DNA of 64,000 nt from Lineus longissimus. Its lineage: Eukaryota > Nemertea > Pilidiophora > Heteronemertea > Lineidae. Shown here piece by piece: positions 38,852-50,950 of this stretch; position 1 is the stretch's first letter, and each line of letters opens with the position of its first letter. Location of the stretch: NCBI RefSeq assembly GCF_910592395.1, contig NC_088308.1, positions 3,720,001 to 3,784,000 of the forward strand, read 5' to 3'. Made by a program: the position numbers and the translations under genes. Under the pieces are notes generated by a model that ran no database searches, was not told the DNA's origin, and saw nothing but the letters and a program-made list of their open reading frames with translations.

Positions 38852-40065
38852 CTAGATGTGACACAGCTTCAACCGTCATTGGATTACCCCACTTGGAAAA
38901 AATTGGCACGGGGGTATGAGAGTATGTGGTCTGTGGTATGTGGTTACATGTACTCTGCGCCGTGGATTCCTATCTATTGAGAAAACGGAACGCCGTCTAA
39001 TAAAGTGTCGTTCCATAACTTTATGATGGCCAATCAAATTGGCGACGTCAAGGGTCACCGAGGAGAAGAGGGTGACAAATATCACGATCTTGTTTTTAAT
39101 ATCTTTATTGAACAATCAATTATTAGAGTAGAATTTACAACTTTTTTCTGGGGAGTTTCTACAGCCGGGGATAGAATGTCCGGGCATTCTATCACTCGCT
39201 TTAATCTGGAGCTATTGGCGGTCATGGCATCTAGTACAGAACCATTTATAGCTTAATCCAACAGAATAAAATATGCCCGGACACTTTTTCCAGGGGAAAT
39301 TTTCTGCTTTTACACCAGAGTTTTTCACCCGACTCCCCTGAAGTATCGGCGATCTTTAACCTGATCATCCTGATAATGTTGATGTGATTGTGACAGCGAA
39401 AGTGGTGCGACAACACACTTGGTCCTGATTGTTCTTCTCAGGAACCGCCTGTTGCCGACAAAGTCAAGACTATGGGCGGTTATTACCGCAAATAAAGACA
39501 AACCAAAGCAAAGACACTTGTGTACATATCAAGGACACGTAGATTGATACTCCTATGTGTGCCACATCAAAGACATCTCACACACCAACCAACTGGCGTT
39601 CAAATCAACCGCGACCGATCATGACCAAAGACAATACATTCGACGTCACAGTCGGCTGGGCACCCCTTGAACCAGGGCGGCCAGCACTTATCTGCTGAAG
39701 AGAGACCTTTGTTCTGTCAATGATCAATATAACAGGCATTGTCAAAATGTGGGATTTGCTTTAGCATACATACTTGTACATGTACATATGCTGAGCTGTG
39801 GAAATGCATTAGGCAGGTTCCGTAAGCCTAAAGACGATGTAAATGCATTTTATCGACGATTTAAAAAAAATCATTTTCCTAATTCCTTCTACAACCAAGT
39901 ATAAAAGATGGTTCAGTGTCGTGTAAATCAATTAGCAGATAGAGGACTTGATGACTCGACAAACATTCGTACTTTGTAGTTCGTCGTTTGTAGGGCGCTC
40001 AGTTTCGAAACCTTCAATCATTCGAAACAGAATACATTCGCCAAATTTGATAGCATGATATCAAA
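38852..40065. other. Gene-free spacer
   Basis: No gene recognised. An 11-bp inverted repeat (TGTCCGGGCAT at 39177-39187, reverse complement at 39273-39283) may be a remnant of a small element. Confidence 0.4.
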
Positions 40066-42140
40066 TGAAAGGGCCCCTTGGTCTGAGCTTCATCTCACTA
40101 TGCTTGTGAAGAGACAGGTACAACCTGGCCGTCTCTTCTCTACTGCAGACACCAAGGCCCATTGGTCTGAGCTTCATCTCACTACGCTTGTGAAGACAGG
40201 TACAACCTGGCCGTCTCTTCTCTACTGCAGACACCAAGGCCCTTTGGTCTGAGCTTAATCTCACTATGCTTGTGAAGACAGGTACAACCTGGCCGTCTCT
40301 TCTCTACTGCAGGCACCAAGGCCCCTTGGTCTGAGCTTCATCTCACTATGCTTATGAAGACAGGTACAACCTGGCCGTCTCTTCTCTACTGCAGACACCA
40401 AGGCCCATTGGTCTGAGCTTTATCTCACTATGCTTGTGAAGACAGGTACAACCTGGCCGTCTCTTCTCTACTGCAGACACCAAGGCCCATTGGTCTGAGC
40501 TTCATCTCACGATGCTTGTGAAGACAGGTACAACCTGGCCGTCTCTTCTCTACTGCAGACACCAAGGCCCCTTGGTCTGAGCTACATCTCACTATGCTTG
40601 TGAAGACAGGTACAACCTGGCCGTCTCTTCTCTACTGCAGACACTAAGCCCAATTGGTCTGAGCTACATCTCACTATCCTTGTGAAGACAGGTACAACCT
40701 GGCCGTCTCTTCTCTACTGCAGACACCAAGGCCCATTGGTCTGAGCTTCATCTCACGATGCTTGTGAAGACAGGTACAATCTGTCCGCCTCTTCTCTACT
40801 GCAGGCACCAAGGCCCCTTGGTCTGAGCTTCATCTCACTATGCTTGTGAGGACAGGTACAACCTGTCTGCCTCTTCTCTACTGCAGGCACCAAGGCCCAT
40901 TGGTCTGAGCTTCATCTCACTATGCTTGCGAAGACAGGTGCAACCTGGCCGTCTCTTCTCTACTGCAGGCACCAAGGCCCGTTGGTCTGAGCTTCATCTC
41001 ACTATGCTTGTGAAGACAGGTACAACCTGGCCGTCTCTTCTCTACTGCAGACACCAAGCCCCATTGGTCTGAGCTTCATCTCACTATGCTTGTGAAGACA
41101 GGTACAACCTGGCCGTCTCTTCTCTACTGCAGACACCAAGGCCCATTGGTCTGAGCTACATCTCACTATGCTTGCGAAGACAGGTGCAACCTGGCCGTCT
41201 CTTCTCTACTGCAGACACCAAGGCCCATTGGTCTGAGCTACATCTCACTATCCTTGTGAAGACAGGTACAACCTGACCGTCTCTTCTCTACTGCAGACAC
41301 CAAGATTGGTCTGAGCTACATCTCACTATGCTTGTGAAGACAGGTACAACCTGGCCGTCTCTTCTCTACTGCAGACACCAAGGCCCATTGGTCTGAGCTT
41401 TATCTCACTATCCTTGTGAAGACAGGTACAATCTGTCCGCCTCTTCTCTACTGCAAGCACCAAGGCCCCTTGGTCTGAGCTTCATCTCACTATGCTTGTG
41501 AGGACAGGTATAACCTGTCTGCCTCTTCTCTACTGCAGGCACCAAGGCCCATTGGTCTGAGCTTCATCTCACTATGCTTGCGAAGACAGGTGCAACCTGG
41601 CCGTCTCTTCTCTACTGCAGGCACCAAGGCCCGTTGGTCTGAGCTTCATCTCACTATGCTTGTGAAGACAGGTACAACCTGGCCGTCTCTTCTCTACTGC
41701 AGACACCAAGCCCCATTGGTCTGAGCTTCATCTCACTATGCTTGTGAAGACAGGTACAACCTGGCCGTCTCTTCTCTACTGCAGACACCAAGGCCCATTG
41801 GTCTGAGCTACATCTCACTATGCTTGCGAAGACAGGTGCAACCTGGCCGTCTCTTCTCTACTGCAGACACCAAGGCCCATTGGTCTGAGCTACATCTCAC
41901 TATCCTTGTGAAGACAGGTACAACCTGACCGTCTCTTCTCTACTGCAGACACCAAGATTGGTCTGAGCTACATCTCACTATGCTTGTGAAGACAGGTACA
42001 ACCTGGCCGTCTCTTCTCTACTGCAGACACCAAGGCCCATTGGTCTGAGCTTTATCTCACTATCCTTGTGAAGACAGGTACAACCTGACCGTCTCTTCTC
42101 TACTGCAGACACCAAGACCCATTGGACTGAGCTACATCCC
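40066..42140. repeat. 82-bp satellite, about 25 units, with higher-order duplication
   Basis: Units carry GGTCTGAGC, CTCACTATGCTTGTGAAGAC and CTCTTCTCTACTGCAG in fixed order with an 82-bp period; a few lack about 5 bp. Marker variants repeat in the same order: AATCTGTCCGCC near 40778 and 41430, and CCTGTCTGCC near 40863 and 41515. So a block of about eight units (about 650 bp) was duplicated as a whole. Every unit contains a PstI-type CTGCAG. The array ends less than 1.1 kb from the last exon of the coiled-coil gene. Confidence 0.95.
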
Positions 42141-42386
42141 ACTATGCTTGCGATGCTCTTTCACCGTGTTGGCATGTTGGAGGCGCAGCCAGGCAATGAC
42201 AATAAAGAAAGAACTCCAACAACATGTAACAAATGGAATTTAATGTATTCTCCCGATATTGATGGGTACATCTATACATCATTAAACATAACTCGACATT
42301 TTTTCAATTTGGACGGAAATGTGGTGCAAAAGCTGCTATGGTATCACGGCAGTGTGATTTAGAGCCTGGTTTAAAAGTAAATTGCT

Positions 42387-42392
42387 TTTAAT
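42387..42392 (-). promoter_or_regulatory. Candidate polyadenylation signal for terminal exon C
   Basis: ATTAAA on the minus strand, about 760 bp after the exon C stop codon and before the satellite. No AATAAA was found closer. Confidence 0.3.
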
Positions 42393-43149
42393 GCTCGAAC
42401 TATGGCACGAATGAAGAATTATGTTGTACAATGAAACTGTAGACAAAGTCGGTCTATACAAAACTTAATTGCTTACGCCCAATCCTGGCCCTATGCAGTC
42501 CCGACGCAGTGGTATGGGCCTATTCCTATTCACAGGGCGAGGGACGAGGCTGGTCCACTGCGTCCGGAGTGTAGATAGATGCGTACTGGTATGACGCGCT
42601 AGCGCATGGGATTTTACAGCACTGAATCTTATCAGTCCCTGTACAATATAGCAACCTTGTCTCTCAAAGGATAAACCAGCGCACACTGCTGATGACAATG
42701 TCACAACCTTGTCTACCGGACAACAAGGCTGATCCTTTTAAGTGACAAGATGTCACCTCGTCGGACAGACGCTCTTAACCTTACAACAAATGTTAAAGTG
42801 AAATATTGAAAGACAGTGTTTTTATACATAGTGCATCATCAGATAAAGCCTGAATATTCCCTTCTAAGGCACTCTCTCCTCTTACTCCTGAAAGCTGTCG
42901 TCGAAACCACCAAACACACCCTTTAGAACTAACAAATTGAAGTTGGTGATAACTAGTAGGCCTAGAGTGGCTTCAAATGCAGATGTTTTCGATTCTTCAT
43001 GGGTATGCGTATCCGTATAGGTTGTGAATCTGAACCTCACCAGACTACAATATACCGGAAATCCTGAAGACCATCTAAACCAGATGTCGCGTTACCTAGC
43101 TAGCCCCCTCCCCCGACCCTGATGACGGCCCTGCTCCAAGGGCTATGCA

Positions 43150-43435
43150 TTACTGTTCTCCATCTACTTTCTTATCCTTGATATCACCCTTATCATCCTT
43201 CTTTCCATCATCACCCTTAGCGTTATCATCATCATTCTTAGCGTCATCCTTTGCGTTATCTTTAACGTCATCCTTAGCATCATCCTTAGCGTCATCCTTA
43301 TCGTCATCGTTAGCGCCATCTTTCTTGGGAGCTGGGGGTTCATCGTCGCTATCCTCGTCTTCATCAGAGTCAGGTACTTTCTTGTTGTCTTCTTTCTCCA
43401 GTAGAGACGAGAGTTTTGATTTCCAGTGCCACCAT
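43150..43435 (-). CDS. Coiled-coil gene, terminal exon C (acidic KDDA tail)
   Basis: The acceptor TTTCAG|A opens in the phase needed by the exon ending at 51916 (two bases carried over), and the exon runs 95 codons to TAA 43150-43152. It begins RWWHWKSKLSSLLEKE, then an acidic stretch, PPAPKK, and about eight KDDAK/KDDVK-type units made from a 12-bp repeat. It is predicted to be disordered and strongly charged. The opening RWxxWKS motif is shared with terminal exon A, so the two exons are probably duplicates with different tails. Confidence 0.65.
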
Positions 43436-43469
43436 CTGAAAGCATATTGATATGGAATTGCAATAGCTG

Positions 43470-44345
43470 TCGACAGCTCAGAGCAGTCTCGATAGTATAA
43501 CCTTATAACTGATCTGGAATGGAGATCGCTACGTCATTCGTTCGCCCCAAAAGTTGGACAGAATGTAGATCATTGGACAGCTGAGAGGAGTCTCCAGACA
43601 TCTTCCAGAGCAGGAAAGCTTTATTGAGAATTATAAGCTATATCCTGAGTATTGTAAATTTCAAACCTGTTCTCATAGTTTTGGACAGTTTAGAGAAGTT
43701 TTCACAGTGTTGTCTTTTAAACCTATTCTCGGAGTTTTGGGAAGATATGACAGACGACTCAAAGGTATTATCTTTTAGATAACTTCTCTGAGGCTTCAAC
43801 AGCCGAGAGAGGGCTATACAGCGATGTCTATTTAGCCTATTCTAAGAGCGTTGAACAGCTGAGAGAAGACTCTACATAGTTTATATTCTAAAGACTGCTC
43901 AGAGAAGTCACTATGGTGCCGCTCTTTAGCTCAAGAGGAGTTTCTAAAGTATCATATTCTATCCTCTTATCAATAGGCTTCGGACGCCTCAAGGAAGTAC
44001 CAACAGCACACGGCATCCATTAGCGCACGAGAAGATCCTTTTATCCGCTTTTCGGATTTGGACTGCTCAGAGAATTTATCCCTGCAGAGAAGTCCCTCCA
44101 GTATCATATTCCATATAACTTTTCTTGACCTTGGACTGCTCAGGGACATCTCTACAGTGCCATCCTTTAGCTCAGGGAAGATTATTTTCTCATTATATTC
44201 TACTTTTATAACCACGTTTCTTGGCTCAGGACTGCTCAGAGGTATCTACAGTATCATCTTCTATATCCTTTCTCTCAATATTTGGACAGCTCAGAGATGT
44301 CTTACAGTATTACATCTCGCACTAAAGTTCTATCAGATTCAGTGG
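43470..44345. repeat. Highly diverged tandem repeat of about 55-65 bp
   Basis: Variants of GGACAGCTCAGAGAAGTCTC followed by ACAGTATCATATTCTAT and an AACCTTTTCTC-like segment recur more than ten times with variable spacing. Individual units are perhaps 60-75% alike. The repeat fills the space between terminal exon C and the 3' end of terminal exon B. Confidence 0.6.
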
Positions 44346-44459
44346 AGACAATTTGTAGTATCTGTCAGAGATCATAAATTCTTCTGATCTTGGCATTAAG
44401 GTTAGTATTTTTAAGACAAGTCTGCATGTTAGTTTTCAAATCAGAGAACAATGTAGAGG

Positions 44460-45826
44460 GTCTATTTACAACTTCATTTATTTTACAAGAATATCATAAA
44501 TAACTATTTATTTCTATTGCATAGATATAAAATATTTGAAACAAAGACAGGTAATAACAAAATCTGATGATATATAAAATATACAAATTTTATATGGATT
44601 GTTTTGAATAAGAATGTCTAAAGATATTTGAAAACACATTTATGATACAAGTATACATACCATAAAGCTGTTTCAGTGATGTTTTTGCACAATTACACCG
44701 GATAAAAAGAGCCAAATGATACACAGACACTGTTTTTGGCATGGAATGTTGCTGTAAATATTTTGGCAATTTGGACGGAGACTACAATAGTATTTCCCCC
44801 TCTCACCAAAAACCCCATAACTTTCAATACAAATTGGTGGTCCAATCTGGAATGTTGCATCATAACTGCACAAATCCTCATTCAATTCAATCAAGCAAAA
44901 ATACGATGAATTTATAACAAAAATTATGACAGAAATACTGTGCAGAGGTTATTAAGCCAGTTGAGGAGTGCCCATACAAAAGGCCTATTTTACATGTTAT
45001 GGGCGTAAATGTAACAGACACACCTCAATTGGCTTAGACAGGTCAACACAGTACCTGGAGTATCGAAAGTGTATAAAGAATTTCAGTCCAGAATTCATCA
45101 GAAGAAACAGGCCACACTATGGTCTCTTTGAGTTCAAAGAGACACAGGTCACACTGTGCTCTCTTCGAGTTCAAATAGAAACTGGCCGCACTGTGCTCTC
45201 TTTGAGTTCATACCTTACATCAGAAGACCAAGCAAGGGGGAAGTTAGAGGTCTTTGCTGAGTCAGGGGTGTGCAACATAGGACTGCAAGATAACAAAAAT
45301 GGTGAGACACCTTTAAACATGCAAGTGCTCACAACATAGGATACTGAAACATTCAGGATGAAAACCTAAATATAACTAGCAATGAATACATTAGGTAAAA
45401 ATCTTCCCATCAATTTGGTAACAAACCCTCTCTTTGCTTATTTCTTCTTCTTCATCTCCTCTTGAACAACTGGCCCATCAAGGGTTAGGTTGGTGCAAAT
45501 TACCAGGGAAGAAGAGCAATGAGGAACCACTTCACAGAATGTCGTAACTACGAATTGACCATGGGAGATACACCTAATGCAGTTTGTTGCCAGACAAGAA
45601 GATTGTTCAGCAAAATACCGAATTAAATCTTAGACAAGCAACAGGACTTTATATTCAACAGTAGATTCACATCTGTCATTGGTAAATGAATTACTGAGAG
45701 CACAGAAGCAACCATAAGATAAACTAAACCAAAGTGCAAAGTGAAATATGCATCAATACTATAGCGCATTACTAGTACACCACGCCATCCTGACCACAAG
45801 CTTTCACCACAATATACTTCATACCG
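44460..45826 (-). other. Probable 3' UTR of terminal exon B
   Basis: AT-rich DNA after the exon B stop codon. Two AATAAA signals on the minus strand lie at 44507-44512 and 44477-44482. Three imperfect copies of a roughly 45-bp unit (CACACTRTGSTCTCTTTGAG) occur near 45105-45212. Confidence 0.5.
44507..44512 (-). promoter_or_regulatory. Candidate polyadenylation signal for terminal exon B
   Basis: AATAAA on the minus strand, with a second at 44477-44482, in an AT-rich segment 1.3 kb after the exon B stop. Confidence 0.45.
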
Positions 45827-48800
45827 TTATTGATCATAAGGTGGACAACCAAAAACCTTCCTGCCCTGGTCGCTCTTGGACCATGGTTTACGCTTGCCAG
45901 CCGTCTCTTCCTCCGAATCTGAAGAGCCAGCCTCGGGACTAGGTAAATGATTTTGATGTCTATGTTCATGAGTGGGTGTATTTTGTTCCTTATCTTCGCC
46001 CAATGGCTCAGTTTCATCATCGTCATCAGGCTTTTCGATAACGAGTAGTTTGGGCCAGCGTGTCATACGCTCTTTAGTGGGTGTTTTATGTTCAGGTTCA
46101 GGTGTGGGTTCTTTTTCTTCTTGTTTAGGACTGGGATTGTTTTGTTCTGGAGGGGGAACATTATATTCAGCTGGTAGCGGAGTTTCATCATGATCAGGCT
46201 GGTCAATGAAAAGTAGTTTAGGCCATCGCGTTGTATGTTCATGAGCAGGAGATTTCTGTTCAGGTTCAGAAGTGGGTGTTTCATTTTTGGGGGGGGCATG
46301 ATTGGGAACTGTATGTTCAGGAGTGGGAGCTTTTGGCTCTGGTCCAGGGTCGGGAACTTTCTTTCCAGGACTAGATTTGCCGTGAGAGTTTGGTCTTTGT
46401 TCATCATTGGGTGGCATAGGCTCGTCATCTTGAGCTGGCAACCCAGTTTCATCTTCATCAGGTTTATCCAGTACAAGAATTTTTGGCCAAAGAGTGGCTG
46501 TATGTACTTTATCAGCTGTCGATTGCCTACTTCTCAAACTTGGCGATTCTGTACTTGGTCTAGTTTCTGGACTAAGTGGTTTACGAATGGGTGCAAACAT
46601 TCCTCCATCAGGCATGCTTATTCTATGTAAAAGCCTCTGCTCCAAGTTAGTCGGGCGCCTTTCAGACTGAGGTGGCTGCGTGCTTGGTCTGCCAAGGCCA
46701 AAACCTCTGATTTTAGAATCAATAGGGAAGGTCTGAGGTCTCTGGTCAAGATGAATGGGCTCCATATCAGGGGATTTGCATTCTGGACTTGGTGACCTCT
46801 TCTCGGGAATGACAAGTCTTTCACTAGCTAATACTTCCTTACTCCTGCTAGGATAGGTAACTGGCCTGTCAAGATCTGCTGGTCGCTCTTCTGGATCAAG
46901 CGGGTAGGTTCTTGGTCTTTCTAAACCAGGTAATCGGGGGTGGGGACTTGGAGGCCGAATGGGCCTCCTCAGTGAGGGAGGGTACGTCTGCGGTCTTTTA
47001 GGCTCGAGTGGTCCAAGTTCTGGATCGAGTGGATAGGTTTTTGGTCTTTCTACCGACCGTATATGCCTTGCTTTAGAACGGGGTAGACTTTGCTGCTCAA
47101 ACATCCTTGTAGCTGGGTTAGTATTGGGTCTTTTAGGATGGGTTTGTCTTGTTCCTGAATCAAGAGGAAAGGTTTTTGGTCTTTCTATTGACTCAATATG
47201 CCTAGCTTTATGACGAGGTAAAGTTTGCTGCTCAAACATCATAGTGGGTGGTTGGGTTTGGGGTCTCTTTGGATGGATCTGTTTTGTTTCCATGTCGAGT
47301 GGAAAGGTCTGTGGCCTATGTTGGTCAACACCAAGTGTTTGAGTTTTGTTGATATTTTCAGAAACTTCTTCAGTATCAGACGGCTCCTGCACAAGCACAG
47401 GTAAACTGAGCCTACGAGTTTGTCGCAGTTTATTGCGAAGAGGATAGGTACTTGGTCTAAATGGTGTAGATGGTCGAAGTTCTGGGACAAATGGATAGGA
47501 GTCTGGCCTTTCCATAGGACTCTCAGGAACAGGGTCAGCAACGGGAAGAACAATTTGCTTCTTATGAGGGGGGCCAAATGGTTCAATGCCAGCACCAAGT
47601 AGGCTCTGCTCATATTTTGTCTGTTTATGCTCTGGACAGACTGGATATGACTTGGGCCTGTCAGGGCTGTGCGCACCACGCAACCAACTCGGTGGAAACG
47701 AATGGGGTCTTTCTTCTGGACTAGATGGTAGATCGGATTCCGATTCAGAACTGTCTTCTTTTTCTTCAAAATTTATTGCTCTTTTATCTGATAATTGTAA
47801 TCCAACCTCAACAAAGTCAGAATTTTGCCTCAGAAAGGTTGGTACATGTAATTCACCAGCTCGAGTGCTAGGATATGAATATGGTTTGGGCGTGACAACT
47901 GTTGCAGGCCCATCTTTCTTCAGTTTAGGGTAGGTCTGTGGCCTGTCCGGACTTAGAGGCCTGTGCTCCCATGTGGGAGGGAAGGAATGAGGTCTCTCCC
48001 CAGTACTAGGTGGACTTGATTCGGCACTAAGTGGACTTAAAGTAGGACTATGTTTTCGAAGAGAAAACCGCAACTCTGGACTTGGTGACCTTGTGTCAGG
48101 TGTTTGTTTTTTCTGTTCTGGAGTAACAGGTCTATTTTCCTCAGCAGGCACAGGTCGATTTAAGAAGTAGGTTTTGAAATATTGAGCCAGGAGTGATGCA
48201 TAGATCATGTAAATCATAGATATAGCTTGCCTCGGGTCCTGAATTGGCCTGTCATCATGCATTTGGGGCTGCAATCCATAAATGGGGGACCTCTCCTCAT
48301 AAACGGAGAAATCTTCATGCATTTGCCGATTGCTTTCATGAAAATGTGGCAGGTACTCATCATTTGGATGAAAATAACCATGACTTTGGGGTACTGACTG
48401 GTAACCTGGTATAGGGGGTCGAAGTCCATCAACAAATGACATATGTTCATACACAGTTATGTGTTCATGAATGTTTGATCTTCGTTCATGAATTGGTGAT
48501 ATCTGCTCACTGAGCGGTGACCTTCGACCACTTATAGGTGATCGGCACTCACCTACAGATGACCTGTACTCACTCAGTGGGGACACTTGCCCACTTAAAA
48601 TAGATCTTTGCTCACTAAGGGGTGATTTTCGTTCACTTGACCCTTGCTCATTAATCAGTGTAACATGTTCACTTAATGTTCTCTGCTGATCACTTGGTGA
48701 CCTTTCTCCATTCTGCGGCGATCTCTGCTCACTCAATCGCGGCGATCTCTGCTCACTTGCAGTCGCAGGCGATCTTTCGGGTATAGGCGACATTTGAAAC

Positions 48801-49625
48801 GGTGGCCGTAGCCTATAAACTTGTCTGTTTTCAAAAACAGGCGCTCTGTACTCGTTGGATGGAATTTGCACCTGAACATGTTGGACAGGTGATCTGACTT
48901 CCATATTTGGAGGGATATGTTCTTCATGTTGTACATGTAGCACATGATCATGTGAGTGATCCTGGACTCTTGGTCGGAGGTCAAAACTTGGTGACCTCAG
49001 ACCCATGCGCAATTTATATTCAAGAGCAGCGAGCCTTAGTTCCAGGTTGGCTGCTCTTTCATCCTGAGGAGACCTGTGTTCAGGACTCGGCAAACTAGTC
49101 CTATTTTCCGGTTTGGGTGAACTTTGTAAAGGATCGTGCAGTCTTTGTTCAAAGCTGACCGATACGTTGTCGGTATTCTGCAACGTCTGATCAGGCAGTT
49201 TCTTGTCAGGACTTGACCGCCTAGAGCCGATATGAAGGACAGTTGTGGATGAGTTTTGATTGGGGCTACTCTTCCTATGCCTTATGTCAGAGGACCTGGG
49301 TTCTGGACTAGAAGAGCTGTTTGTCAGGCTGGCAGGAGTCCGTTCTGGACTTGGGTCAGGACTCACATGTCTTCTCTTACATGTGGCAGATGATTTTTGT
49401 TTATGGATTGTCACTTTACGGTCAGGACTGGGTGGTGTACGTTTATGCAGATGAGGCCTTTTTGTTGTGCATGGTTGCTTAATTTTGTAACCAATCGTCT
49501 TAGAATCCCCTGTTTGCCTTCGTAGGCATCGTGAACAGGGTTTGCTACTCAATGGTCTGTGTTCACGTTTTGGTGGTTTTTTTTCAGTTTTTGATTGTTT
49601 TGGAGGATGTTTTGTTTTTTTATCA
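45827..49625 (-). CDS. Coiled-coil gene, terminal exon B (giant Pro/Ser repeat tail)
   Basis: A single 3.8-kb exon that opens from GCAG|T in the same phase as exons A and C and encodes 1266 residues, ending CPPYDQ at 45827. Order: a basic start with a CSRCLRRQTG segment; many S-P sites in SEQRSPLSEQ-like units (48480-48790); a short hydrophobic patch ISMIYMIYASLLAQY (48150-48235); eight copies of a two-part unit, RPxTFP then nine or so residues then RPxTxP (46670-48005); and three copies of TRWPKLLxIDxPDxDET (46000-46515) in acidic Pro-rich DNA. It is mostly predicted to be disordered. I do not recognise a family. It could instead be a separate gene, but no start codon or promoter is evident. 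Confidence 0.8.
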
Positions 49626-50694
49626 CTGCAAAGAGAAATAGGTTTGTACAGATTGATAGAATAACTGGAAAGAAAATAGTACTAAAAGAAATGTCTCATT
49701 AGAAGGAAACATTGTTCAAACTGAGGTAAATCCAACTATTTTTAAAATAAAGTCTCATATTGTCCTCCAAGTAAACATGGATAATCGATAAAAGAGGAGA
49801 GAAGAAATTTGCATAAACTTATAAAGTACAAAGCGTGATCCAACAAAAATGTTTTCGAAGCTGCTAAAAAGAAATCAGCTGCAAAGCTAGGTTCATAGGT
49901 CCCAAGGACGGAATCACACATGTCAGTCGAAATAAACAATGATAAAATGGATGGATTACATGCAAGACACCAAAAGCTGTGGTGATTTGATAAAAAGATA
50001 CAAAAGCTGAAGTGGATGGAATGGTTGTTTTCTGTACCATCTATTACAGAATATGGCTTGGATCTAACTCTTCAATCACTTCATTAGATATTCACCCACC
50101 CTTAACATTTGGAACTACTCAATTCAGCTGCATTATTTATACCAAAATACAAAGATACTTTAAGAGTCATATGTCTAAACCTTTAACTATCACACTTGCT
50201 ATAAGAAGTCTGGGCTATCTCATTCAAGTTTATCTTGAATGAGAGTATAACATAACAACTCACTGAAAAATATGGAAGACAAAAGTCTAGCTACTGCACC
50301 AACATCACAGAACTGTTAACCATGGTATAAATGAAAATCTAATGTATTGACGATACGGTTGAGAAGGACCATGGGTACTCACGCTAGTGAGAATGTGACA
50401 CATATTTGGCAGGAAAAAAATGTTTGCCTAAAACTCTCGGATACAGGGGCTTATACAGAGTTTACATTGACCACAATGTGAAAGTACAACTGAGCTTGCC
50501 AACAATGTCAACTGTTGGTCATTGTATCTTAGGCGCTTCATAAACGAGCCATTTTCTATTGCAGCGATCTGTGACGGAGCCACGACATATGTTATATCAT
50601 ATGTTTGCTGAGCACGTTAGGATTTGAAAGCTTTCTGGGGGGTAATGCCCAGTGGTCCTAAACATCAAAACCAATCATCCTAATCATCCCAAAT

Positions 50695-50950
50695 CTACCA
50701 ATCATCCATATAATCATTATTTGGTTTCACACCAGCAGCTGTGGACTGCCCCTCGGGTCGATCTCTCAAACTCTCCCTACTCCGGTTTCCAACAGGGCTT
50801 GGGGTCTTCTGGGTCTCAGTGTCACGTTTTGGGGTCGGTGGGGCCGGGGGTTTCGTAATTGGTGGAGTTTTTGCAGGCGAGTGCGGGTTGCTACGCTCGT
50901 GTTGTTTTTTCCACTTGACGTAATTCCATCGCGATTTCCAAGCCAACCAC
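50695..50950 (-). CDS. Coiled-coil gene, terminal exon A (Trp/Pro tail)
   Basis: The acceptor TTTATCTAG|G opens in the phase needed after the exon ending at 51916. The exon codes 85 residues to TAG 50695-50697. It begins RWLAWKSRWNYVKWKKQ and continues with a Pro/Thr/Ser-rich basic tail (TPPITKPPAPPTPKRDTE) ending DYMDDW. It is the nearest of the three possible last exons. No canonical AATAAA was found within about 900 bp downstream (a TATAAA variant lies near 50126), so it could also be spliced onward from an internal donor such as the GTGTGA near 50727. Confidence 0.7.

Noticed and set aside
40066-42140. CRISPR-like regular array
   Set aside because: The whole 82-bp unit is conserved with no unique spacers, and the window is an animal genome. 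It is a satellite.
42144-42362. 72-codon plus-strand frame after the satellite
   Set aside because: It begins inside the last satellite unit and shows no motif or exon context; it lies in the expected 3' flank of the minus-strand gene.
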